DNA of 64,000 nucleotides from Frateuria flava. GTDB lineage: Bacteria > Pseudomonadota > Gammaproteobacteria > Xanthomonadales > Rhodanobacteraceae. The position numbers and the translations under genes were made by a program. The stretch is from the NCBI RefSeq assembly GCF_017837635.1, contig NZ_JAGJRS010000007.1, positions 1 through 64,000 of the forward strand, read 5' to 3'. Below are positions 19,459 to 27,198 of the stretch, piece after piece. Within the stretch, counting starts at the first letter, position 1. Each line of letters begins with the position of its first letter. The notes beneath the pieces were generated by a model. It saw only the letters and a list, made by a program, of their open reading frames with translations, did no database searches and was not told where the DNA came from.

Positions 19459-19487
19459 GCCGCGCCGCGGACGTTCCGCGGCGCGGC
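19459..19487 (+). other. Strong GC hairpin between azurin and truncated haemoglobin genes
   Basis: A perfect 12-base-pair stem with loop ACGTT sits 12 bases after the azurin stop codon. No T run follows, so a classical terminator is unlikely. It may protect the 3' end of the oxidase-azurin mRNA or reduce read-through into the next gene. Confidence 0.7.
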
Positions 19488-19501
19488 CCACCGGCAAAGA
19501 C

Positions 19502-19906
19502 ATGCGCGAAACCACGCTTACCGAATCCGCGATCGCCCGGCTGGTCGACCGCTTCTACGACAAGGTCACCGCCGATGCGGTGATCGGCCCGGTGTTCAAC
19601 GCCGTCGTGCACGACTGGCCCGAACACAAGCGCCTGCTGACCCGCTTCTGGTGTTCGGTGGCACTGGGTGCAGCCAGCTACCGCGGCAACCCGATGGCGG
19701 TGCATCGGCCGCTGCCGATCCGCGCCGAACATTTCGACCACTGGCTGGCGCTGTGGCGCGCCACCTGCGCCGAGGAACTGGACGAGGCCGGCGCGGCACA
19801 GATGGCGGAGTACGCCGAACGCATCGGCCGCAGCCTGAAATACGGTCTGGGCTTGAATCCCGACGCCCGCGGCATCGGCGTGCCGTTGATTTCCGTCCGC
19901 CGCTGA
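19502..19906 (+). CDS. Group III truncated haemoglobin
   Basis: A 134-residue haem protein of the trHbIII family. It shows the IARLVDRFYDKVTADAVIGPVF start, the WPEHKRLLTRFW segment, MAVHRPLPI near residue 65, which carries the proximal or distal His pattern of this group, and HFDHWLALW with the second His. Group III globins are often linked to nitric oxide or oxygen handling in microaerobes. The gene follows azurin by about 55 bases and may share its transcript. No separate Fnr-like site is visible upstream. Confidence 0.9.
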   Translation: MRETTLTESAIARLVDRFYDKVTADAVIGPVFNAVVHDWPEHKRLLTRFWCSVALGAASYRGNPMAVHRPLPIRAEHFDHWLALWRATCAEELDEAGAAQMAEYAERIGRSLKYGLGLNPDARGIGVPLISVRR

Positions 19907-19974
19907 TCTGCCTGAAGGCGTGCGCCTGCACCCATCGCAGGTTGCTACTTTCAGAAACGCGGAGCCGCGCTCCG

Positions 19975-20098
19975 CTCTCCCCATCCGCCTGTCGGCACCT
20001 TCCCCGGTAAACGGGGGCGGTTCGTTCGTGAGAGTGCGCGACGGATCCTTCCCCCGCTTTGCGGCGGGAAGGTGCCCGACGGGCGGATGGGGAGGTCT
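19975..20098. repeat. REP-like pair (CCATCCGCC...CTTCCCC family)
   Basis: Two elements with the core CCATCCGCCTGTCGGCACCT and its inverted form GGTGCCCGACGGGCGGATGG lie in opposite orientation. The family recurs at 21178-21321, 21440-21493, 34747-34882, 37290-37466 and 43163-43276. Here it fills the space between two convergent genes. Confidence 0.85.
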
Positions 20099-20120
20099 TG
20101 CGAAAAGCTGCCGGGCTCGG

Positions 20121-20621
20121 TCAGCCCAGCGCCGCGAGCGCCGCGTCGTAGTCCGGCTCGTGGGTGAGCTCATCGACCAGCTGCGCGTGCAGCACGCGGT
20201 TGTCCGCATCCAGCACCACCACCGCGCGCGCCGCCACCCCGGCCAGCGGCCCGGTGGTGAGCGCCACGCCATAGTCGGTAAGGAACTCGCGGCCACGCAT
20301 GGTCGAGAGCGTCACCACCCGCTCCAGCCCCTCGGCGCCGCAGAAGCGCGCCTGCGCGAACGGCAGGTCGGCCGAGATGCACAGCACCACCGTGTCGGAC
20401 AGCTTCGCCGCCAGCTCGTTGAAGCGGCGCACCGAGGTGGCGCAGACGCCGGTGTCGATGCTGGGGAAGATGTTGAGCACCTTGCGCTGGCCCGCGTAGC
20501 TGGACAGCGCCACGTCGGCCAGGCTCTTGCCGACCAGCGTGAATGCCGGCGCCTGCGCGCCCTTGGCCGGGAAACTCCCGTTGACCTCGACCGGCTCGCC
20601 CTTGAACTTCACTTGCGACAT
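20121..20621 (-). CDS. tpx: Thiol peroxidase
   Basis: A 166-residue atypical two-Cys peroxiredoxin that reduces hydrogen and organic peroxides using thioredoxin. The peroxidatic Cys lies in [17 protein letters not shown] near residue 60, with the preceding Thr of the catalytic triad, and the resolving Cys lies in ARFCGAEGL near residue 94. The length is the family norm. It lies 24 bases after a CopD-like membrane protein gene on the same strand, so the two probably form an operon. Confidence 0.96.
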   Translation of the reverse strand: MSQVKFKGEPVEVNGSFPAKGAQAPAFTLVGKSLADVALSSYAGQRKVLNIFPSIDTGVCATSVRRFNELAAKLSDTVVLCISADLPFAQARFCGAEGLERVVTLSTMRGREFLTDYGVALTTGPLAGVAARAVVVLDADNRVLHAQLVDELTHEPDYDAALAALG

Positions 20622-20645
20622 GACGCGTTCTCCTGATGGTGAGAC

Positions 20646-21083
20646 CTACAAGTAGAACATGGTCTTGGCCAGGAACACGATGCCGACCATCAAGGCCAGC
20701 ACCACCCGGTGGGTATGCCGGAAGCGGCACACGTTCATGCGCCCGCGCGCGCCGGCCCACACGGCGTTGACGAACACGCCCAGCACGCCGAACGCCAGCG
20801 CGACCTTGAGCAGCAGGAACCCGCCGAAGCGCGTGCCGACGCACGCAATGCCGTCGCAGCGGATGTCGAACAGCATGCCGCCGCTGAGGAAAAGCAGCAG
20901 CACCACGATGGGCATGAAGCGGCGCACGCGCGCCATCACCGCCTGCTCGATGGCGGCCATCGTGGTCACGTCAAAGCGCTTGTGCAGGCCTTCCAGCACC
21001 AGCACTTCGAACGCGGCGGCGCCAACGAACACGATCGCGCACGACAGGTGCAGCAGCAGGATCCAGGGATACCAGATGGCCAC
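20646..21083 (-). CDS. CopD-superfamily integral membrane protein
   Basis: A 145-residue protein with four predicted helices. Conserved-looking His residues lie at the start (LLLHLSCAIVFVGAAAFE) and near the end (RHTHRVVLALMVGIVF). This is the layout of CopD/YebZ-type four-helix proteins that may bind haem b or copper. It precedes tpx in a likely operon. A Fnr/Anr-like site is centred 69 bases upstream, linking it to the low-oxygen genes. Function is not established, and the CopD assignment is tentative. Confidence 0.65.
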   Translation of the reverse strand: MAIWYPWILLLHLSCAIVFVGAAAFEVLVLEGLHKRFDVTTMAAIEQAVMARVRRFMPIVVLLLFLSGGMLFDIRCDGIACVGTRFGGFLLLKVALAFGVLGVFVNAVWAGARGRMNVCRFRHTHRVVLALMVGIVFLAKTMFYL

Positions 21084-21145
21084 GCGCGAGGCCCTCGCAT
21101 GTTGCGGCGGAGGCTGCAGCTTGCGCCGGGCAGGTGGACAAGGCC

Positions 21146-21159
21146 ATGACCTGTGTCAG
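21146..21159. promoter_or_regulatory. Fnr/Anr-like binding site for the CopD-like/tpx operon
   Basis: ATGAC-CTGT-GTCAG keeps the TGA/TCA half-site cores in 5-4-5 spacing. The centre is about 69 bases from the start codon of the CopD-like gene. Confidence 0.55.
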
Positions 21160-21177
21160 TGCGGGTCCCTCGCAAGG

Positions 21178-21321
21178 CCTCCCCCATCCGCCCTTCGGGC
21201 ACCTTCCCCCGTGCAACGGGGGAAGGACCCAGCTGCCACGCAATGCCGGCCATTCGCGAGAAACCCCACCGACCCTTCCCCCGCGCAGGGGAAGGTGCCC
21301 GAAGGGCGGATGGGGGAAGCC
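21178..21321. repeat. Inverted pair of CCATCCGCC repeats
   Basis: Two copies of the TTCCCCCATCCGCCCTTCGG family lie in opposite orientation with a 40-base centre. Each copy also contains an internal palindrome, CTTCCCCCG / CGGGGGAAG. Confidence 0.9.
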
Positions 21322-21400
21322 TCGCCGAGCGCCTGAAGACTTGCCGAAAGCACCTGCCCCCTACGCTCAAGCACGCCATGTCCCAGCACCGAAGCCGGAT
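21310..21400 (-). pseudogene. Remnant of a DUF559 gene 3' end
   Basis: Read on the minus strand this segment gives VLERRGQVLSASLQALGEAS, which aligns with VLERTEQVLCAIPQALGEAS at the end of the intact DUF559 gene just upstream. DNA identity over about 60 bases looks near 80 percent. The rest of the gene is missing. Like the intact copy, the remnant is joined directly to a CCATCCGCC repeat that supplies the same PIRPSGTFP continuation. Confidence 0.7.
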
Positions 21401-21436
21401 CCATACGCCGCGCCCTGCCGGCCCTCCAGAGAGACC

Positions 21437-21829
21437 CTACCGATACTTCCCCCGCGCGCGGGGGAAGGTGCCCGAAGGGCGGATGGGGGAAGCCTCGCCG
21501 AGCGCTTGAGGAATTGCGCAAAGCACCTGCTCCGTACGCTCAAGCACGTCATCGTTCCAGAACCGGAGCACGCGCAGGTCACGCCCGCGCAGCCAGGCAT
21601 CACGCGCCCGGTCGGTGGCTGACTCCAGATGTTGCGAGCCATCCACCTCGACAACCAAGCGCCGCTCGACGCAGAGGAAATCCACGACGAACGGCCCGAC
21701 CGGATGCTGCCGCCTGAACCGGAATCCACCCCATTGCCGCCGGCGCAGATGGAACCAGAGCCGCTGTTCGGCGTCCGTCATGTTCCGGCGCAGTGCTCTT
21801 GCGACCGATCGTTTCGCGTGCTGACGCAT
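21437..21829 (-). CDS. DUF559 endonuclease-like protein
   Basis: A 130-residue protein of the DUF559 family, which has a VSR/restriction-endonuclease-like fold. The segments MTDAEQRLWFHLRRRQWGGF and FVVDFLCVERRLVVEVDGSQH show the usual Glu, Asp and Glu-x-Asp-Gly residues of the putative active site near residues 50-66, with VLRFWNDDVL following. About the last 17 codons (PIRPSGTFPRARGKYR region) are read from the adjacent palindromic repeat, which also supplies the stop. The start MRQHAKRS was chosen because the longer frame overlaps the SCO gene. Biochemical role is unknown. Confidence 0.8.
   Translation of the reverse strand: MRQHAKRSVARALRRNMTDAEQRLWFHLRRRQWGGFRFRRQHPVGPFVVDFLCVERRLVVEVDGSQHLESATDRARDAWLRGRDLRVLRFWNDDVLERTEQVLCAIPQALGEASPIRPSGTFPRARGKYR
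21440..21493. repeat. CCATCCGCC repeat forming the 3' end of the DUF559 gene
   Basis: A single copy of the repeat family with the internal palindrome CTTCCCCCGCG / CGCGGGGGAAG. It lies inside the coding frame of the DUF559 gene and encodes its C-terminus. Confidence 0.85.
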
Positions 21830-21998
21830 GAGCCTTCCATGGCTGACCGTGTCGTCGAAGTTTGGGCCGCCCCGTCGCACGAAGCAGCCAGTCGGCTGCG
21901 CCGGCTGCCGGTAGAGAAGTCCGTAACCCTGCGTAAGCGAACGGCGGCGGCGGAGCACGGGCTCACCCTCAGGCGGACCGCGCTCCCCCGGCGGCGTG

Positions 21999-22556
21999 TC
22001 AACCGCCCGTGGCCTTGCGCACCGCGGCGACGAATTCCGGATCGGTGCGGCCGATGATGTTGGTGCGCGCCACGATGCGCCCGTCCGCATCCAGCAGCAG
22101 CAAGGCGCTGGAATGGTTGAATTCGCCGTCGGGCAGCTTGCGGTATTGCACGCCCAGCAGCGCGGCGAGCGAGCGGGTGTCCTGCGGCGCGGTGCGCGCC
22201 AGCGTCCACCAGCGCAGGTCGAGCTTGTGCGCGGCGGCGTAGCGGCGCAGCGCATCCACATCGTCGCGCCCGGGATCGAAGCTCACCGCCAGCAAACGCA
22301 GGTCCGTCGGCTCGCCGGCGGCGCGGCGGGTCGCCTTCATCGTGTCGATGATCATCGGGCAGACCATCGTGCAGGTCGTATAGAACATGCTCACGATCTG
22401 CGGCGTGCCGCGACGTGCGGCGAAAGGCGCAGCGTGGCCGTCCTGGTCGGTCAGCGGCACCGACAGCTGGTAGAGCGAATCCGACGGCAGCGGCGAAGCC
22501 GCGTGGGCGGCGGCGCTGGCGAAAAGGATGAGCAGGAGAAGCAGCAATCGTTTCAC
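21999..22556 (-). CDS. SCO1/SenC family copper chaperone or thiol protein
   Basis: A 185-residue exported protein: a hydrophobic N-terminus (LLLLLLILFASAAAHA), then a thioredoxin-like fold with the SCO motif CTMVCP near residue 62 and the third copper ligand His in FNHSSALLLLD near residue 146. SCO proteins deliver copper to oxidases or keep their Cys reduced. Here it starts four bases after the NirV gene, so it belongs to the nirK block and may serve NirK, the cbb3 oxidase, or both. Confidence 0.92.
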   Translation of the reverse strand: MKRLLLLLLILFASAAAHAASPLPSDSLYQLSVPLTDQDGHAAPFAARRGTPQIVSMFYTTCTMVCPMIIDTMKATRRAAGEPTDLRLLAVSFDPGRDDVDALRRYAAAHKLDLRWWTLARTAPQDTRSLAALLGVQYRKLPDGEFNHSSALLLLDADGRIVARTNIIGRTDPEFVAAVRKATGG

Positions 22557-22560
22557 GGGT

Positions 22561-23340
22561 TCACTCCGGGCGGGCGCAGCGGAAGCCCAGGTTGGCGGTG
22601 GTGTCGGTGGCCTTGAGCGAGGAGAGCATGGCCACGCGCATCAGCGTGGCGTAGTTCTCTTTCTGCTCCATGGTGATGGCGCCGGCGCCACAGAACTTGA
22701 GCTTGTCGGCGCCGTCCTGCTCGCGGCTGTCGGCGCTGGTCATCATGGCGTTGAAGTCCTCCACCCACTCCCACACCAGGCCGTTGAGATCGCGCACACC
22801 GTGGATGTCCGGCTTGCCGCCGACCGGCGGCAGTGCCTGGCGGGACGGGCGCGAATACCAGGAGAGCACGCGCTCGCGCCAGGCCGGGTCGCTGCGCGCG
22901 TCGGCGCGGGTGGCGTCCGCCGCGGCGGCGTATTCCCACTCGTACCAGGTCGGCAGGCGGGCGTGCTCGCTTTCGCAGAACGCCTGCGCGGCGAACCAGC
23001 TCACCTGCGTCACCGGCTGGCGCGGCAGGGCACCAGGGCCGAGCTGGTCCGGCGCGGCCCACTGCGACAGGTAGCGGCCGTCGGCGAACACCGACGGCAC
23101 GCGGTCGCGCCGCCATTCCGGATGCGCTTTGACGAAGGCCAGGAACTCGGCGTTGGTCACCGGCTCGGCACGCAGGCGGAACGGTTTGAGGACGGCCGGC
23201 GCCGTCTTGCCGTCGGCCGGCAGCACGCTTTCGAAGCGGCCGCCCGGCAGCACCTTGTAGTCCGCCGCCAGAGTCGGCACGGCCAGCATCAGCCCGAGCA
23301 GCACCAGTGCGGACCTGGCAAAGGAAGAGCGCCGGCGCAT
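22561..23340 (-). CDS. nirV: NirV-like formylglycine-generating-enzyme-family protein
   Basis: A 259-residue protein of the FGE/SUMF1 superfamily with a signal peptide (SALVLLGLMLAVPTLA). Family segments are ALPRQPVTQVSWFAAQAFC, LPTWYEWEYAAAAD, DLNGLVWEWVEDF and the closing TANLGFRCARP. A protein of this family (NirV) lies beside nirK in several denitrifiers, including Rhodobacter sphaeroides, with unproven function. It begins three bases after the nirK stop. The Cys pair of true FGEs is not clear, so sulfatase activation is unlikely. A role in NirK maturation is only inferred. Confidence 0.88.
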   Translation of the reverse strand: MRRRSSFARSALVLLGLMLAVPTLAADYKVLPGGRFESVLPADGKTAPAVLKPFRLRAEPVTNAEFLAFVKAHPEWRRDRVPSVFADGRYLSQWAAPDQLGPGALPRQPVTQVSWFAAQAFCESEHARLPTWYEWEYAAAADATRADARSDPAWRERVLSWYSRPSRQALPPVGGKPDIHGVRDLNGLVWEWVEDFNAMMTSADSREQDGADKLKFCGAGAITMEQKENYATLMRVAMLSSLKATDTTANLGFRCARPE

Positions 23341-23343
23341 CGG

Positions 23344-24864
23344 TCAATGCTCCATGGTCTGGGCCGGGGCCGGCTGCGCGCGCACCTTGGCCACCTCTTC
23401 CTTGCTCACCTGGCCGCCCGGGTTGCCCCAGCTGTTGAGCACGTAGGTCAGCAGGTTCGCCACCTCATCGTCGGTCAGCTGCGACATCGGCGGCATCACC
23501 GAGTCGTAATCCTTGCCGTTGACGGTGATTTTGCCGGTCAGGCCATGCAGCGGGATCGAAATCAGGTGGTTCTTGTCCTGCTTGGACAGGTAGTCGGATT
23601 TGGCCAGCGGCGGGAACACGCCGGGCAGGCCTTCGCCGTTGGCCTGGTGGCAGACCGAGCAGGTGCCGGTGAACAGCTGCTTGCCCGCGGCGATCTGCTC
23701 CTCCTTGCTCAGGTGGCCGGCCGCATGCGCCTTCGCCGCGACGGTGACCGCCTTGAGGTTCGGTTCGGCGCGATCGCCCAGATAGACCGAGTCGACCTCC
23801 TTGCCCGAGTAGATCGCCTTGTTCTCCGGGCCATCGACCTTGAGGATCGCCATCGCGCCCTTGTTGAAGGCGCGGAAGATCGAGTGATCGACCATCACGT
23901 AGCTGCCGGGCACGTCGGTGTGGAACTCGACGATCGCCGCGCCGCCGGCGGGGATCAGCGTGGTCTGCACATTCTCCTGCGGATGGGTGCCGCCTTCCTG
24001 CTGTACGCGGTCGAAGATCTCGCCGATGACATGGAAGCTGGAGACCAGATTCGGGCCACCGTTGCCGATGAACAGGCGCACCGATTCACCCACCTTCGCG
24101 GTCAGTGCCTTGTCGCCGGTGAGCGCACCTTCGTGGCCGTTGAACAGCACGTAGGTGGGGTTTTCGTCGATGGCCTTGTCCATGTCGAAGGGCTGGTGGC
24201 CTTTCTCGCGGTACTTGCCGGTGGTGTAGAAATCACCCTGCATCACGTAGAACTCGTGGTCGACCTTGGGCAGGCCTTCCGGCGGCTCGACCAGGATCAG
24301 GCCGTACATGCCATTGGCCACGTGCATGCCCACCGGCGCGGTGGCGCAGTGGTAGACGTAGATGCCCTGGTTCAGGGCCTTGAAGGTGAACTGCGATTCA
24401 TGTCCCGGCGCAGTGAAGCTGGAGGCCGCGCCGCCACCGGGGCCGGTCACGCCGTGCAGGTCGATGTTGTGCGGCATCTTGCTGTCGGGCGCGTTCTTCA
24501 GGTGGAACTCGACCGTGTCGCCCTGGCGCACGCGGATGAAGCTGCCGGGCACCGTGCCGCCGAAGGTCCAGTAGGTGTAGGTGACGCCCTCGGAAATGGG
24601 CATCTCCTTCTCGATCACTTCCAGCTCGACGATCACCTTGGCCGGATAGTCGCGATGGATCGGCGGCGGCACGTTCGGCGGGCTGGTGAGCACCGCGCGG
24701 ATCGGCTCGCCCTGCGGCGGGCCGAAGTCGATCGGCGCCGACACCGACGTGGGTGCCGCCTTTGCGGTGGCCGCGGGGGTAGCATCGGCGGGCTTCTTGT
24801 CCGCGCAGCCGGCCAGGGCCAGCATGCTGGCGGCCGCGAGCACGAGGGACAACCGTCGTGACAT
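23344..24864 (-). CDS. nirK: Copper nitrite reductase with C-terminal cytochrome c domain
   Basis: Reduces nitrite to nitric oxide in the periplasm. The 506-residue protein starts with a lipobox-type signal (LALAGC), so it is probably membrane-tethered. Two cupredoxin domains follow. Type 1 and type 2 copper ligands are visible in [16 protein letters not shown] near residue 132, in [19 protein letters not shown] near residue 174, and in the later [11 protein letters not shown] His near residue 275. A third domain (about 390-490) is a cytochrome c with haem site [11 protein letters not shown] and a Met ligand in SVMPPM. AGGAG precedes the start. An Fnr/Anr-like site is centred 63 bases upstream. 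nirV and SCO follow in tight order. Confidence 0.97.
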   Translation of the reverse strand: MSRRLSLVLAAASMLALAGCADKKPADATPAATAKAAPTSVSAPIDFGPPQGEPIRAVLTSPPNVPPPIHRDYPAKVIVELEVIEKEMPISEGVTYTYWTFGGTVPGSFIRVRQGDTVEFHLKNAPDSKMPHNIDLHGVTGPGGGAASSFTAPGHESQFTFKALNQGIYVYHCATAPVGMHVANGMYGLILVEPPEGLPKVDHEFYVMQGDFYTTGKYREKGHQPFDMDKAIDENPTYVLFNGHEGALTGDKALTAKVGESVRLFIGNGGPNLVSSFHVIGEIFDRVQQEGGTHPQENVQTTLIPAGGAAIVEFHTDVPGSYVMVDHSIFRAFNKGAMAILKVDGPENKAIYSGKEVDSVYLGDRAEPNLKAVTVAAKAHAAGHLSKEEQIAAGKQLFTGTCSVCHQANGEGLPGVFPPLAKSDYLSKQDKNHLISIPLHGLTGKITVNGKDYDSVMPPMSQLTDDEVANLLTYVLNSWGNPGGQVSKEEVAKVRAQPAPAQTMEH

Positions 24865-24920
24865 GGGGAGATCTCCTGTGGTTCCCGGGGATCAGGCTAG
24901 ATTCCGGACCGTTGACGCGC

Positions 24921-24934
24921 TTGACCTGCGTCAC
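24921..24934. promoter_or_regulatory. Fnr/Anr-like binding site for nirK
   Basis: TTGAC-CTGC-GTCAC has one perfect and one near half-site in 5-4-5 spacing. The centre is about 63 bases from the nirK start codon. A second TTGAC lies just upstream at 24912. Confidence 0.8.
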
Positions 24935-24999
24935 GCCCACTGCCGGAACCGGCCTGATGCGTCACCCTGCCACAGAACGATGTTGCTGTGATGCCTAAC

Positions 25000-26280
25000 C
25001 TAGCCGGGTTTGCCGTCCACGCGCGGGGTCAGGTAGATCCAGGCCGAGCGGATCACCCAGGGCAGGAACGCTACCAGCCAGCCGCAGGCGGCCACGATCA
25101 GCCACAGATAGCTGTCGCGGGCCAGCTCCGCCCACACGCGCAGCAGCACCACGCCCTGCAGCAGGGCGAAGCAGGCCCACGGCACCGCGCCCATCTGCAG
25201 CGGGCGGCCGGAGTGGCCCTGGGTCACACGGGTCACCATCGCCACCAGCATCGAGCCGAAGTAGCCGATGGTCAGCACGTGCAGCGGCGCCAGCCCGAGG
25301 ATCGGGCCGTGCCCGGCAAACAGGCACAGGCTCTGCACTGCGTACAGCACGAACGCGATCGGCAGCCAGGCGAAGGCCAGGTGCAGCACCGCCAGGATGC
25401 CCGGACGCATCGCCTTCCACGGCTGCCAGGCGATCGCATGCCAGCCGAACAGCAGCGCCAGTGGCGCGTCCACCAGCCACAGCCAGGCCTGCGCGTGGGC
25501 CAGGTCCAGCGCCAGGTGGGCCAGCAGCAGCGGCCACATCAGCGGCAGGCTCCAGTCCGGCCGGCGCACCACGTAGCCCTTGACCACGTTGCCGCTGAAG
25601 AAGGCCACCATGCGGTGCGCCACGGTGAAGTACACCGGCACCAGCAGTCCGAACGTACCCAGCTTGATGGCGAAGCGCGCGCAGTGCGCCGGCGCGCCGA
25701 ACAGGAAGCCGAGGAACGCGGCCAGTCCCAGGGTACCCAGGCCCAACCCCGCCAGGCACGACCAGGCGTGCTGGTTGCGGTGCCCGGACGCGCGCAGCAC
25801 CCCGGCCAGCGTGGCCACCCCGACCAGGTAGCCGAAGAGCATCAGCGCGATGCCGGCACGCAGCACCCACCGCATGTCCAGCAGCCCCACGTGCGAGAGC
25901 AGGTAGCCGGCGAACACGGAACCGGCCACCACCACGTAACGGCGTGGCGGTATGGACGGCCGGGCCAGCCATTTGGGAAACGTCGTCAGCAGGAAGCCGA
26001 ACATGAACATCGGCAGCATGCCGTACTGGGTCAGCATCGCGTGCGCCCAGCCCGGCGGCACCGGCGGTTGCGGCCAGCGATGCCAGCCGAAGCGCATCGA
26101 GGCCAGCTCCAGCGCCCACCAGGCCATGCTGGTCAGCACCGCCAGTGCGCCGGCCAGGAACAGCGGACGGTGCGGTGCGGCGGCGAGCAGCGCGGCGATG
26201 GGTGCAACGGCGGGTGGGACGGTCTGGCTGGAGGAAGGGGACTCGCGCATGCGGGGCTCGCGGCTGGACATGCGAGCCAT
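25000..26280 (-). CDS. nnrS: NnrS family membrane protein
   Basis: A 426-residue polytopic membrane protein, about 12 helices, of the NnrS family. These haem- and copper-containing proteins protect cells from nitric oxide stress and are usually controlled by NO- or oxygen-sensing Fnr-family regulators. Family-like segments are PLFLAGALAVLTSMAWW, the HRMVAFFSGNV motif with His and Arg near residue 200, and LHVLTIGYFGSMLVAMVTRVTQGHSGRPL near residue 310 with conserved His. An Fnr/Anr-like site lies 27 bases before the start. It stands back to back with an SDR gene that has its own site. Confidence 0.93.
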   Translation of the reverse strand: MARMSSREPRMRESPSSSQTVPPAVAPIAALLAAAPHRPLFLAGALAVLTSMAWWALELASMRFGWHRWPQPPVPPGWAHAMLTQYGMLPMFMFGFLLTTFPKWLARPSIPPRRYVVVAGSVFAGYLLSHVGLLDMRWVLRAGIALMLFGYLVGVATLAGVLRASGHRNQHAWSCLAGLGLGTLGLAAFLGFLFGAPAHCARFAIKLGTFGLLVPVYFTVAHRMVAFFSGNVVKGYVVRRPDWSLPLMWPLLLAHLALDLAHAQAWLWLVDAPLALLFGWHAIAWQPWKAMRPGILAVLHLAFAWLPIAFVLYAVQSLCLFAGHGPILGLAPLHVLTIGYFGSMLVAMVTRVTQGHSGRPLQMGAVPWACFALLQGVVLLRVWAELARDSYLWLIVAACGWLVAFLPWVIRSAWIYLTPRVDGKPG

Positions 26281-26306
26281 TCTCCGACCGGCGCGCGTGA
26301 GGGGCC

Positions 26307-26320
26307 GTGATCTGCATCAG
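26307..26320. promoter_or_regulatory. Fnr/Anr-like site near nnrS
   Basis: GTGAT-CTGC-ATCAG keeps the TGAT/ATCA cores. It lies only about 33 bases (centre) from the nnrS start, closer than the other sites, so the nnrS start may be further in or the site may also serve the opposite strand. Confidence 0.65.
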
Positions 26321-26347
26321 TCCTGCGTCAATAAGCCCCGCAGGTGG

Positions 26348-26361
26348 TTGACGCAGGTCAG
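26348..26361. promoter_or_regulatory. Fnr/Anr-like site for the SDR-UspA-ATPase operon
   Basis: TTGAC-GCAG-GTCAG, centre about 65 bases before the SDR start codon. Confidence 0.75.
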
Positions 26362-26419
26362 CATCGCCCGCGCGCAGGCGCTCCATGCTCGCTTCACCCG
26401 CTACGAGGAGGATCCGGTC

Positions 26420-27181
26420 ATGGGCAGGCTCGATGGCAAGATCGCACTGGTCACCGGCGGCGCCGTGGGCATCGGCGCGGCCTGCGCGCGGCGCATGGTG
26501 GACGCGGGCGCGCGCGTGGCGATCGTGGACGTGCACGACGACACCGGCCAGGCGCTAGCCGTGGAGCTGGGCGAGCGTGCCCGCTACCTGCACGCGGACG
26601 TGTCGGTCGAGGCGGAAGTGGCCGCGGCCATCGCCGCCACCGTGGCCGCATTCGGCCGCCTGGACGTGCTGGTCAACAATGCCGGCATCGCCGGCCCCAA
26701 CAAGCCCACGCACGAGCTGACCGAGGCCGAGTGGGACCGTGTACAGGCGGTCAACGTCAAGGGCGTGTTCTTCGGCACCAAGCACGCGATCGCGCCGATG
26801 CGCGCGGCCGGCGGCGGCAGCATCATCAACCTGTCATCGATCTACGGCCTGGTCGGCGCGCCCGACGTGCCGCCCTACCATGCCTCCAAGGGCGCGGTAC
26901 GGCTGATGAGCAAGACCGACGCGCTGCTCTACGCCGCCGACCGCATCCGCGTGAACTCGATCCATCCCGGCTTCATCTGGACGCCGATGGTCGAGCAGCA
27001 CATCGCCGCGATGGGCGGCGACGTCGGACAGCACCGGCGCGACACCGCCGCGCTGCATCCGCTGGGCCACCTGGGCGAGCCGGATGACATCGCCTGGGGC
27101 GTGGTCTACCTGGCTTCGGACGAATCGCGCTTCGTCACCGGCAGCGAGCTGGTGATCGACGGCGGCTACACCTGTCGCTGA
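26420..27181 (+). CDS. Short-chain dehydrogenase/reductase
   Basis: A 253-residue classical SDR. The cofactor motif TGGAVGIG (a variant of TGxxxGIG) is near residue 13, the NNAG motif near residue 91, and the catalytic set is Ser in NLSSIYG near residue 140, Tyr-x-x-x-Lys in YHASKGA near residue 154, and IHPGFIWTP. The Asp in IVDVHDD suggests NAD rather than NADP. Substrate is unknown. It starts a run with UspA and a P-type ATPase, and the Fnr/Anr-like site upstream suggests it is active at low oxygen. Confidence 0.9.
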   Translation: MGRLDGKIALVTGGAVGIGAACARRMVDAGARVAIVDVHDDTGQALAVELGERARYLHADVSVEAEVAAAIAATVAAFGRLDVLVNNAGIAGPNKPTHELTEAEWDRVQAVNVKGVFFGTKHAIAPMRAAGGGSIINLSSIYGLVGAPDVPPYHASKGAVRLMSKTDALLYAADRIRVNSIHPGFIWTPMVEQHIAAMGGDVGQHRRDTAALHPLGHLGEPDDIAWGVVYLASDESRFVTGSELVIDGGYTCR

Positions 27182-27198
27182 CCTCCCTGGAGAGCTTC

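Larger units (their letters stand above)
21084..21436. other. Spacer between the CopD-like gene and DUF559 gene
   Basis: No intact gene is present. The stretch holds the Fnr/Anr-like site of the CopD-like gene near its left end, the inverted pair of CCATCCGCC repeats, and a decayed DUF559 fragment next to the intact DUF559 gene. Confidence 0.7.

Noticed and set aside
21178-21493. Repeats considered as ends of an insertion sequence
   Set aside because: No transposase frame lies between the inverted copies and no target duplication was seen.
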